Assembly: GCA_964358485.1 (NCBI GenBank)
Contig: CAYHPY010000047.1
Location: forward strand, 1 to 26,139
Length of the DNA: 26,139 bases
From: CAYHPY01 sp964358485
GTDB lineage: Bacteria > Elusimicrobiota > Elusimicrobia > UBA1565 > UBA9628
Reading direction: 5' to 3'
In this document: in pieces, positions 1-6,720 of the stretch
Position numbering within the stretch: the stretch's first letter is position 1
Layout: each line of letters starts with the position of its first letter
The notes under the pieces: model-generated
Told to the model about the DNA's origin: nothing
Databases searched by the model: none
What the model saw: the letters and a program-made list of their open reading frames with translations, nothing else
Position numbers and translations under genes: made by a program

Positions 1-1070
1 GAATTGTGGGCCGCGCGGTTGATCTCGAGGTCCACGGGCCAGCCCGCCACCCCGGCGTTGGTTTCGTTGTTGCGGTAGGCGTAGTAGGAATTGAGGACGT
101 CCAGCTTGTCGGCCCGGATGTCGTTGAGCGCGTGGCCGAAGAGCTCGTGGGCCAAGGTCACGGGGGCGTTGGCCCGCAGAACCGAGGGATCGGCCTGAAG
201 GTAGCCCGCGTTCACTTTCACGACCGGGCTTTGGCCTGAAACCGCCGAGGTCGTCCCCCCGGTTCCATGCAGGTATTTTTTTCCGTTGATTTCGACGATA
301 GAGGTGTCGGCCATGGCCTCGAAGGACACCTTGACGCTCTGGCCCTCCGCGATGAATTCCTCCGCCAATTGCCGCGCGGTCGGACTTTCCAGCATGCGGG
401 TCAAGGTCTGTTCCAGGGCGGCCTTTTCCTCCGGTTTGCCGTGGTCGTCCAGGTCCAGGCGGGACTTGAGCCTGGCCAGCAGGGCCTGGGCTTCGGCCGA
501 GCCCGCGCCCGCTCCCGAGACCGCCCCGGCGTCCACCGCGGCGGCCACCGCGGGGCAATCGGCTCCCAGGCCGCAGGCGGCTTTCCCCGCCCGGGACGAG
601 GAGGCCGTGGGGAGAAGTTTTCTCAGGAATTGGCGGGTGTCTCCTCTCAAGAGGCCCCCGCGGTTCCAATAAAGGTGGTTGGCGGTCTCTTTTTCCGCGG
701 AGTTCAAGACCACCGGCTGGCCCTGGCGGATGGCCTCTTCGAACCGGCGCTCGAGTTCGTCTCCCGAGGCCTGAGCCGGTTCGCGGAGGAGGTTCAGGGC
801 TTCTTTTCCCGAGAGGACGTGGTTTTCCGAGTGGGCCTTCAGGTCCACCAGCCAGGGGCCCCGGATTTCAAACCGTTTCCCCTCTTCCAAGCCCGTTAAA
901 TAGGCCAACTCCGCCACCGTCGGCCCTTGGGGGGCGGCCAGGTGAAACGGGGCTTGGGGTTCCAGGGCCGCCTCGGGAGGAGGGATCGGGGGGCCCTCGC
1001 AGAGGCCGCAGGCGAAGGCGGCCGGGAGCAAAAGGGACCGTAATAGAGCGGAGGCGATGGCCGGGATCAT
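1..1070 (-). CDS. Secreted HExxH zinc metallopeptidase-like protein (3' end outside window)
   Basis: The minus strand is open from an ATG at 1070 to the window edge (356 codons), so the C-terminus is missing. The N-terminus has a signal peptide (hydrophobic SALLRSLLLPAAFA, then Cys; probably signal peptidase I, although the Cys makes a lipoprotein possible). A long region of no recognised family follows. Near residue 308 is LAHELFGHALND, a classic zincin HExxH motif (His308, Glu309, His313). It is followed by YRNNETNAG and then VDLEINRAAHN. That E-x-N-A ... E-I-N-x-x-R spacing resembles M91/NleD-like zincins, where a downstream Glu is the third metal ligand; this family link is inference. AGGA lies 7 nt before the ATG, and a TATACT box precedes it at 1092-1097. 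The gene is codirectional with the other secreted-protein genes to its right but seems to have its own promoter. The substrate is unknown. Confidence 0.75.
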   Translation of the reverse strand, partial: MIPAIASALLRSLLLPAAFACGLCEGPPIPPPEAALEPQAPFHLAAPQGPTVAELAYLTGLEEGKRFEIRGPWLVDLKAHSENHVLSGKEALNLLREPAQASGDELERRFEEAIRQGQPVVLNSAEKETANHLYWNRGGLLRGDTRQFLRKLLPTASSSRAGKAACGLGADCPAVAAAVDAGAVSGAGAGSAEAQALLARLKSRLDLDDHGKPEEKAALEQTLTRMLESPTARQLAEEFIAEGQSVKVSFEAMADTSIVEINGKKYLHGTGGTTSAVSGQSPVVKVNAGYLQADPSVLRANAPVTLAHELFGHALNDIRADKLDVLNSYYAYRNNETNAGVAGWPVDLEINRAAHN

Positions 1071-1091
1071 GGGGTGTTCCTGCCGTTAATG

Positions 1092-1120
1092 AGTATAGCC
1101 CCGCCGGCGCGATTTCGCCA
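1092..1120 (-). promoter_or_regulatory. Sigma-70-like promoter of the HExxH gene
   Basis: Reading the minus strand, TGGCGA (1120-1115), a 17-bp spacer and TATACT (1097-1092) lie 21 nt before the ATG at 1070. The -10 is a 5/6 match to TATAAT. The -35 is poor against TTGACA, but the same TGGCGAAATC and GGGGCTA blocks recur at the same spacing at 12559-12588, which strengthens the call. Confidence 0.5.
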
Positions 1121-1208
1121 GGGGGGTGTCCCACCTGTCAAGCGCCAATAGAAACGTCATGTTGTTGCCGTTGTTGCTGGCCGGGGAGAAGTCCGTCGTC
1201 GGCCGTAG

Positions 1209-1236
1209 TTTTTCTTTTTGCTTCTTTTTCTTTTTG
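1209..1236. repeat. 12-bp direct repeat in a pyrimidine-rich, AT-rich tract
   Basis: TTTTTCTTTTTG occurs at 1209-1220 and again at 1225-1236, separated by CTTC. The plus strand is almost pure pyrimidine over 28 bp, which is striking in such a GC-rich sequence. It could unwind easily or form a triplex. Confidence 0.8.
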
Positions 1237-1245
1237 TGAATTGCT

Positions 1246-1272
1246 GTGGATACCGTGGATAACGTGGACAAC
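1246..1272 (-). repeat. Three contiguous 9-bp repeats resembling DnaA boxes
   Basis: On the plus strand GTGGATACC, GTGGATAAC and GTGGACAAC follow each other without gaps. The minus-strand reading, shifted by one base, gives TTGTCCACG, TTATCCACG and GTATCCACA. These have 2, 1 and 1 mismatches to the DnaA box TTATCCACA. The repeat is seen directly; DnaA binding is inference. Confidence 0.55.
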
Positions 1273-1300
1273 CGCCCCGACAGCCGTACCGTCGGGGCGG
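1272..1300. terminator. 10-bp perfect inverted repeat (hairpin, possible terminator)
   Basis: CCGCCCCGAC (1272-1281) pairs with GTCGGGGCGG (1291-1300) around a 9-nt loop. It lies downstream of the minus-strand gene ending at 1475, so it could end that transcript. No T-run follows directly, so intrinsic termination is uncertain. Confidence 0.35.
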
Positions 1301-1474
1301 AACCGACGGCCGCAGGCCGGCGGCAAGCACGCCCGCCCCGGGCCAGATCGCCGCAGCATTGGTTCTGGCCAGGGCGACCCGGCAGGGTCCGTTTAGTCCT
1401 TGAGAAGGGCTTGAATGTCGGCGGGATTCGCCGGCGAGTCCGGCTGTCGCCGCCGGGGAGCGAAAGCAGGCGCG

Positions 1475-2080
1475 CTATTTGAGAATCGCGCTGCGGATGA
1501 TCTTCCTGATCTCGGGTTGCCCCGCCTTCCTGGCCGTAACCAGGCAGGCGTACACCCCCCTCCCGATCCCGGACACCGGCCAATGCTGCTCGCAGGTGTA
1601 TTGCACCCCCCGTCCGTTGCCGATGTCCTTGAGCCGGGGGCTTGGGAAGTTCCCTCGGTAGACCACCTGGCCCAAGACGCTCCGGCACTCCAACTCCACC
1701 GAGTCCGCCAGCCCCGCCTGGACCACGAACCCCTGGGAGCCGCAGCCCTTGCAGGGATTGGGAGCCGCGTAGGCCTCCCGCAGATGGAAGGCCTCAAGGA
1801 CGGCGGCTCCCGTGTTATCGGCCAGCGGCGTCCGGCCCCCGGCGGCGCCCGCGACCCGCGCCCGGACCTGCCCCGCCGCAGCGGCGGCCGCCCGCCTTGC
1901 ATCCGCCTCCCGGATACTCTGGATCAGGAACTCCAAGACGCGCTTATGGGTCGCGGAGGTGGCGGAGGAGTGGTAAAGCTCGTAGAGAAGATCAAGCGGA
2001 TCCCGAGCCTGCGCCCACGCGCAAGCGGGGCCAAGAAGAACAAGGCTCAAGGCCAGAAGCGGACCGCAGAGCCTACTCAT
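1475..2080 (-). CDS. Small secreted cysteine-containing protein, function unknown
   Basis: This is a 201-aa protein with a clear signal peptide (LLALSLVLLGPACAWA, cleavage before Gln24). It has no family I recognise. The mature part begins with a predicted helical stretch rich in Ala and Arg. It then has a CKGCG motif near the middle and three further Cys residues (LECRSV, YTCEQ, YACLV), a pattern that fits disulfides in an exported protein. The C-terminal half contains short beta-like segments around a Gly-rich YTCEQHWPVSGIGRGVYACL stretch. The start is supported by a GGAG sequence 7 nt upstream. It lies 57 bp downstream of the FIMAH-like gene on the same strand and is probably cotranscribed with it. 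Confidence 0.7.
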   Translation of the reverse strand: MSRLCGPLLALSLVLLGPACAWAQARDPLDLLYELYHSSATSATHKRVLEFLIQSIREADARRAAAAAAGQVRARVAGAAGGRTPLADNTGAAVLEAFHLREAYAAPNPCKGCGSQGFVVQAGLADSVELECRSVLGQVVYRGNFPSPRLKDIGNGRGVQYTCEQHWPVSGIGRGVYACLVTARKAGQPEIRKIIRSAILK

Positions 2081-2137
2081 CGTAATTCTCCGTCCGCCGG
2101 AAGAAACGGATCGGCGCTTGACTCAACTCGTGAAGAA

Positions 2138-3088
2138 TCATGGTTTTAATTTGCCGATGATGAATTGCGCGTTCGGCTTAAGCAGGAAATACGCGTTGTC
2201 GTTTAAGTGCTTGCCCTTTTGGGCGTCGAGCCCGTTTATGAAAGCCTCAAGCTGATTTGCGGCGGCCCGGTTGTCGCCCCGTCCCGCGGATTCCTTGGCC
2301 GCGTCCAGCTTCGCATCGAGACTTTTTACGATTCCAGCCGCTCCGGGGCCGAAGAACCAATCGCGGGAGGCGGCTTGGTGCTTGAGAGAGATGAGAAAAT
2401 CCAGCAACTGGACCGGGTCCGTCAGACTGGGAGGCGATACGGGTCCGATGGTCATGCCATTAAATCCAGAGGCTCGCGCCGCGGCCTCTGCCTGAGCGTT
2501 GATCCTGATCATTTCCTCGTCAGACTCGTCTCCCGTTACTGGGAACAAAACAGCCGGATCAACAAAGGAGCTTACGGCGAAAATTCGAATTCCCGGTACC
2601 CCGCGGCTTGCGATCACAAAGCCGCCCATGGAGTGCCCCGGGGCAATTTTTACTGCGGGAGAAAGTCCGGGGAACCACCCTGCCAACCCTTCGGAGTCGA
2701 CAGACCCCTTCCAGCCTAGAGGTTGCGATTTGAATCCGACGGGGATTATGGATGCCCCCAACTCCGCCACGTTGTTCATGGAGATGAGATGCAAGTATCC
2801 CGTCGCGCTATTTGTCAATCCGTCGGAACTCAGCGGAATGCCGCCGGCCGTGGTGGCGATATCCACGTCAAAGTTGGTGAGACTTCCGACGCTTGATGAG
2901 GAATTCGTGACCGAAAATGAATACGTGAAAATTCCAGCGTCCGGGTCCACTGTCACGCTCGCGTCAACTTCGGCGCCCGTGACAACGGGGGTCCCGGGAG
3001 GCAGGGATTGTGACCAACCGGCTCCGGCCAGGAAGAGCAATAGGCTCGCCCTGATCGAATTAACAATTAAAGTCCTCATGGCTCTCAT
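2138..3088 (-). CDS. Secreted protein with FIMAH-like C-terminal domain
   Basis: This 316-aa protein starts with a Sec signal peptide (RASLLLFLAGAGWSQ). Residues about 35-200 look like an all-beta extracellular domain (VTNSSSSVGSLTNFDVDI, PGHSMGGFVIAS). The last ~80 residues form a helical region with the spacing of FIMAH domains: paired hydrophobic helices around LDAAKESAGRGDNRAAANQL, then FINGLDAQKG, then NAQFIIGKL. FIMAH domains occur at the C-termini of secreted and surface proteins, so this is probably a cell-surface or extracellular protein; its ligand is unknown. The ATG at 3088 overlaps the upstream stop (ATGA), implying translational coupling. A second in-frame ATG at 3079 has GAGG 9 nt before it and is an alternative start. 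Base composition is less GC-rich than in the hut operon. Confidence 0.75.
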   Translation of the reverse strand: MRAMRTLIVNSIRASLLLFLAGAGWSQSLPPGTPVVTGAEVDASVTVDPDAGIFTYSFSVTNSSSSVGSLTNFDVDIATTAGGIPLSSDGLTNSATGYLHLISMNNVAELGASIIPVGFKSQPLGWKGSVDSEGLAGWFPGLSPAVKIAPGHSMGGFVIASRGVPGIRIFAVSSFVDPAVLFPVTGDESDEEMIRINAQAEAAARASGFNGMTIGPVSPPSLTDPVQLLDFLISLKHQAASRDWFFGPGAAGIVKSLDAKLDAAKESAGRGDNRAAANQLEAFINGLDAQKGKHLNDNAYFLLKPNAQFIIGKLKP

Positions 3089-4635
3089 CCTCGTTTTATC
3101 TTTATCCCTTCACAAGTTTTGTTCAGACTCTCAACGCTATCAAACTGGTAGTGCAACGACTTCGGCTCAACAACTCTCCTGGCTCCCGCCCTAGCCATAT
3201 ACTGAGAAAATGAGTCAGCTTCAGCGGATCCCACCAAAAAATCAATATCGACGCTTGCCCCGGTTCGATGGCAAGTATGCGGTTTCTTCCACTTGCCGCA
3301 TAAATCGAATATCCCCCCGTTTTGCAAGCTCAGGTCGTTTATGCCGACCTGAATTCCGCCTTGCTCAATGAAGAAGTTTTGAATCGCGAGTATCATTTTG
3401 TTTTGTATCTTCGGCACAATCCAATGATTCGAGGGATGGATTGACAATTCGGAGCCGCCGCAAAAATTCGTCTTCTGCCCCGTCAGTTTCCACTGCGTGA
3501 AAGGGAACAGGTTGGACAACGCCGGGAAGTCTTGCAGAGGGGCGACGGCCACGGTCAGGATCGCCGACGTGGACACGGAGGGGGCGCTTGCGAGTTGAGC
3601 AATTATCGTTTCTTTGCCCCCGACCTTGCCCGCGTTATAAATGGGCGGCTGAGGGCCGGCCGGACCGGCCACGACGCAGTCGCCATTGCTGTTGGTCGTG
3701 CATGTGCAGGGGCTCTGCCCCGTGCAAACCCCGCCGGTGAAGAAACCCGCGGGACGATTGCCTGGGTGGTCGGGACCATCATGCCCGCCCGAGATCAGGA
3801 CTGCCTCCGTAGATAGGGTGACCTCCAGATTTGGAGCCGGATTGCCCTGGGAGTCAGTCGCGTGGATGATGACGGCCGAATTGCTCAACGTAACGCCATC
3901 CAGCTTGGAAGGCGGCACGGAATCCGGACTAAGCCGGATCTCCAGACTTGGCCCCCCTCCCTGGGCAGGGCTCGGCAGTTCCGACGGCGTGAAGGCGCCC
4001 GCCGCGTAGGACACGTAGCTCGTGCAGCCCCGGAAAGGGATGATGGTTCGGGCCCCAATAATCAATAACGCCACCGAGCCCGCGGCTACGGGACGGGAAC
4101 CCCTCGTGACGATCCGGGCCCCATCCCGCCAAAGTTCCGACGTGACCGTCCGCTTTACGATACGCCACACGTGTTGACCCCTCCCCGGCAAATCGACAGA
4201 CACGCCATTGAAAATCAACGCGCGGAATACGGTTCCATCCGCCTGGACCTGCTCCGTGTAGGACAAGTCCCCGCCCCTAACTTGAAGGGCCCAGAAGCCG
4301 GCGTCGGCGACGTCCTGGGACCACTCCACCGTCATCTCCACGGAGTCCAGAGCCGGGTCCATCGAGGAGTCCCGAAACCAGGAAACAAAGCTGAGCTCGC
4401 CCGTAAAGTCCAGGCACAACTTGCCCGCCGCCAGCGACACGGAGCTCCCCGGGCCGACGAAACCCGTCCTCGCCCACGGGCCTGGGGGGTAGTTTTCGGG
4501 AAGGGCCGTGGGGAAGTAGACGTGGTCCCATGCGGCGGCAAGGGAGGGGGTCGGGGCGGCCAGAAAGGCGACGGCAAAAAGCGCCGAGCGCCACCGGACC
4601 TTAGAAAAAAAAGAGCCACAGCCCGGCATGGTCAT
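3085..4635 (-). CDS. Secreted multidomain protein with C-terminal LAS/M15-like metallopeptidase signature
   Basis: The chosen start, ATG 4635 (or ATG 4629), gives about 516 aa and places a signal peptide (ALFAVAFLAAPTPSLA) at the N-terminus. The longer frame up to 4938 would run under hutI and is rejected. Residues about 35-215 look like a concanavalin/LamG-type beta sandwich (HVWRIVKRT, ELWRDGARI, SYVSYAAGAFTPSE). Residues about 230-365 look like an invasin-type Ig domain (DSQGNPAPNLEVTLS, with a Cys-rich insert). The C-terminal ~130 residues carry H456-R-T-G-A-S-V-D463, matching the HxxxxxxD zinc-site motif of LAS peptidases (VanY, MepA, hedgehog), with EPKSLHYQF (His495) as the likely third ligand. 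A peptidoglycan peptidase or another zinc hydrolase is therefore plausible. It is the first gene of a minus-strand run and is divergent from hutI. Confidence 0.72.
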   Translation of the reverse strand: MTMPGCGSFFSKVRWRSALFAVAFLAAPTPSLAAAWDHVYFPTALPENYPPGPWARTGFVGPGSSVSLAAGKLCLDFTGELSFVSWFRDSSMDPALDSVEMTVEWSQDVADAGFWALQVRGGDLSYTEQVQADGTVFRALIFNGVSVDLPGRGQHVWRIVKRTVTSELWRDGARIVTRGSRPVAAGSVALLIIGARTIIPFRGCTSYVSYAAGAFTPSELPSPAQGGGPSLEIRLSPDSVPPSKLDGVTLSNSAVIIHATDSQGNPAPNLEVTLSTEAVLISGGHDGPDHPGNRPAGFFTGGVCTGQSPCTCTTNSNGDCVVAGPAGPQPPIYNAGKVGGKETIIAQLASAPSVSTSAILTVAVAPLQDFPALSNLFPFTQWKLTGQKTNFCGGSELSIHPSNHWIVPKIQNKMILAIQNFFIEQGGIQVGINDLSLQNGGIFDLCGKWKKPHTCHRTGASVDIDFLVGSAEADSFSQYMARAGARRVVEPKSLHYQFDSVESLNKTCEGIKIKRG

Positions 4636-4664
4636 AGGGTAGTCCCGATTCCCAGGAAAAGCAA

Positions 4665-4704
4665 TAGGCAGGTAGGCAGTGTAGGCAGGTCGGTAGGTAG
4701 GCAG
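4665..4704. repeat. Four TAGGCAG heptamers between divergent genes
   Basis: TAGGCAG occurs at 4665, 4673, 4682 and 4698 (all plus strand), with GGTAGG filler between copies. The cluster lies in the 94-bp space between the divergent secreted metallopeptidase gene and hutI, upstream of the hutI -10-like box. It may be a multi-copy operator or simple slippage sequence. Confidence 0.7.
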
Positions 4705-4716
4705 GGGGGAGTTTGG

Positions 4717-4722
4717 TAGAAT
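4717..4722 (+). promoter_or_regulatory. -10-like box of the hut operon
   Basis: TAGAAT ends 7 nt before the hutI ATG at 4730, so transcription would start at or next to the start codon. No recognisable -35 lies 16-18 bp upstream; the TAGGCAG repeats occupy that position, so an activator could be needed. No Shine-Dalgarno is seen at normal spacing. Confidence 0.4.
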
Positions 4723-4729
4723 CTGCCTC

Positions 4730-5998
4730 ATGAGCCCGGCCGTCCTGATCCAAAACAGCTCGCAACTGTTGACCTTCGCGGGGGAGGACCATCCCCGCCG
4801 GGGCAAGGAAATGTCCTCCCTGGGCCTCGTCCGCCAAGGGGCGGTCCTCATCCAGGACGGTAAAATCCTGGCCGCGGGGGTCAAGGAATTGGTCCTTTCC
4901 CGGCCCGAGGCCAAGGGCGCCGAGGTCATCGACGCCAAGGGGAAAGTGGTTCTCCCGGGATTTGTGGACAGCCACAGCCACCCGGTGTTCGCCGGGCCGC
5001 GTTTGGCCGATTTCGAGGGCCGCCTTCAGGGTTTGGGCTACGCGGAGCTGGCCGGCCGGGGCGGGGGTATTTTGTCCACCGTCCACGGCGTCCGGCAGGC
5101 CACCGAAGCCCAACTCGCCGCGGGCCTGCGCCTGAGCGCTCGGCGCTTCCTGGAGGCCGGAACCACGACCTTGGAGGCCAAATCGGGCTACGGTTTGGAC
5201 CTGGAAAGCGAATTAAAAATCCTCCGGGTCATCCGGACGGTGGGCGCCGAGGGGCCGCTGGAGCTGGTGCCCACCTTCATCGGGGCCCACGCCGTTCCGG
5301 CGGAGCTCAAGGACCGGCCCGAGGAATATCTTCGCCGGGTCTGCGAGGACATGATCCCCGCCGCGGCTCGGGAGAAACTGGCCTCCTTCGTGGATGTTTT
5401 TTGCGACCAAGGCTATTTCAGCCTGGAGGACGCGCGCCGGGTTTTCGAGGCCTCCTCCCGGGCCGGCCTGGGCCTCAAGATTCACGCCGAACAGCTCTCC
5501 CGGTCCGGCGCCTCGCGCCTGGCCGCCGAAGCGGGGGCGGCTTCCGCCGACCATCTGGACTTCGCGGGCCCGGAGGACATCGGCGCCCTGGCGGCCGGCG
5601 GCACCGTGGCCTGCCTGGTCCCCGGCTCCAATTACTTCCTCGGCAAGCCCTATCCCCCGGCCCGGGCCTTGATCGACGCGGGCGCGGCCGTGGCCCTGGC
5701 CACCGATTTCAACCCGGGCACCTGCCCTTGCTGGGACATGAGGATGATTCTTTCCATCGCGACGACCCAAATGCGCCTGAGCCCCGCCGAGGCCCTGTGC
5801 GCGGCCACGGTCAACGGGGCCTGGGCCCTGGGCCTGGGAAAAACCCACGGGACCTTGGAGGCGGGACGGCGGGGGGATCTGGTGATTTACGACGCCGAGG
5901 ATTACCGGGAGATTCCCTACTACTTCGGCTCGGGCGGGGCCCTGCTGACCCTCAAGGGGGGGCAAGTGGTCCACCGCGCGGCGGGGTTTTTGCCGTGA
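4730..5998 (+). CDS. hutI: Imidazolonepropionase
   Basis: This 422-aa amidohydrolase-fold enzyme should hydrolyse 4-imidazolone-5-propionate to N-formimidoyl-L-glutamate, the third step of histidine degradation, in the cytoplasm. The metal-binding HxH is seen in PGFVDSHSHPVFAG (His82, His84). Further conserved blocks are TTTLEAKSGYGLD, IHAEQLSRSGAS, SADHLDF and the late metal ligand Asp326 in ATDFNPGTCP, all typical of HutI. Length is normal for the family (about 400-420 aa). The ATG at 4730 lacks a Shine-Dalgarno but follows a -10-like box by 7 nt. It heads a four-gene overlapping operon; its stop codon overlaps the GTG of the HAD gene. Histidase (hutH) and urocanase (hutU) are absent from this window and must lie elsewhere if the pathway is complete. 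Confidence 0.95.
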   Translation: MSPAVLIQNSSQLLTFAGEDHPRRGKEMSSLGLVRQGAVLIQDGKILAAGVKELVLSRPEAKGAEVIDAKGKVVLPGFVDSHSHPVFAGPRLADFEGRLQGLGYAELAGRGGGILSTVHGVRQATEAQLAAGLRLSARRFLEAGTTTLEAKSGYGLDLESELKILRVIRTVGAEGPLELVPTFIGAHAVPAELKDRPEEYLRRVCEDMIPAAAREKLASFVDVFCDQGYFSLEDARRVFEASSRAGLGLKIHAEQLSRSGASRLAAEAGAASADHLDFAGPEDIGALAAGGTVACLVPGSNYFLGKPYPPARALIDAGAAVALATDFNPGTCPCWDMRMILSIATTQMRLSPAEALCAATVNGAWALGLGKTHGTLEAGRRGDLVIYDAEDYREIPYYFGSGGALLTLKGGQVVHRAAGFLP

Positions 5999-6720
5999 GC
6001 GCCCGGAAGGCCAAGGCTCCCGGCGACACGGCCAAGGTCCTGCTGTTCGACATCGACGGAACCTTGATCCGGGCCGGAGGTTCCGGGAGAAAGGCGCTCA
6101 ACGAGGCGGCTTTCCGGCTTTACGGCCACCGGGACGCGGCCTCGGAGTTGAGCCTGGCCGGGCAGACCGATCTCGCCAATTTCCAAGCCGCGATCCGCGT
6201 CTCCACCGGTCGTCGCGGCACGCCCGCCGAGGTCGAGCGCCTGCATCGCGAGTATCTCCGGCACCTGCCCCGCTTCGTGCGCAAGGCCGAGCGGCTGGGA
6301 ACCTATAAACTTCCCCCGGGCATCCGCCGCCTGTTGGACCGGCTTCGCCGGGAGCCGGGCGTCGTGCTGGGCTTGGGGACCGGGAATGTCGAGAAAGGGG
6401 CTCGCATCAAGCTCGGGCCCTCGGGTTTCAACGCCTATTTCCCGTTCGGCGGCTTCGGCTGCGATTCCCATGCGCGCCACCGCCTTCTGCGCAAGGCCGT
6501 CCAAAGGGCCCGCCCCTTCGTCGGGAAAAGAAAGATGGAGGTCTTCGTGATCGGGGACACTCCGTTGGACGTGGCCGCCGGGCGCAGGGCCGGCTGCAAA
6601 ACCATCGCCGTGGGCACGGGCTTCGCCGAATGGGCGGACCTGGTCAAGGCCCGCCCCGACCACCTGGCCCGCGATTTCAGGGAGATTTCAAAATGGCTGA
6701 CTTGGTTCAGGATCAAATAG
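5995..6720 (+). CDS. HAD-superfamily phosphatase (phosphoglycolate phosphatase-like)
   Basis: The protein has 241 aa from a GTG start that overlaps the hutI stop (GTGA). The upstream in-frame extension is antisense-like noise inside hutI and is discarded. HAD motif I is LLFDIDGTL (nucleophile Asp19, Asp21), motif II is LGLGTGN (Thr129), and motif IV is VIGDTPLDVAAG (Asp188, Asp192). A helical cap lies between motifs I and II (about residues 30-110), as in subfamily I enzymes of the Gph/beta-phosphoglucomutase type. It should dephosphorylate a small phosphorylated metabolite; which one cannot be read. Its place inside the hut operon is unusual because histidine degradation has no phosphatase step. 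The next gene overlaps it by 28 bp. Confidence 0.88.
   Translation: MSARKAKAPGDTAKVLLFDIDGTLIRAGGSGRKALNEAAFRLYGHRDAASELSLAGQTDLANFQAAIRVSTGRRGTPAEVERLHREYLRHLPRFVRKAERLGTYKLPPGIRRLLDRLRREPGVVLGLGTGNVEKGARIKLGPSGFNAYFPFGGFGCDSHARHRLLRKAVQRARPFVGKRKMEVFVIGDTPLDVAAGRRAGCKTIAVGTGFAEWADLVKARPDHLARDFREISKWLTWFRIK

Larger units (their letters stand above)
1071..1474. other. 404-bp intergenic region with pyrimidine direct repeat, DnaA-box-like 9-mers and a hairpin
   Basis: No convincing gene is seen here. It holds the promoter described at 1092-1120; a T-rich tract with a 12-bp direct repeat TTTTTCTTTTTG at 1209-1220 and 1225-1236; three adjoining 9-mers at 1246-1272 that read on the minus strand as TTGTCCAC, TTATCCAC and GTATCCACA-like DnaA boxes; and a 10-bp perfect inverted repeat at 1272-1300. 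Both orientations contain open frames, but these look like by-products of the high GC content. Confidence 0.6.

Noticed and set aside
1393..1902. Minus-strand frame overlapping the small secreted protein
   Set aside because: Pro/Arg-rich shadow frame; the 1475-2080 frame has a signal peptide, a ribosome binding site and a sensible composition.
3085..4938. 617-codon frame for the metallopeptidase gene starting at 4938
   Set aside because: Its first 100 codons run antisense through hutI, carry no signal peptide and look random; starts at 4635/4629 sit directly before a signal peptide.
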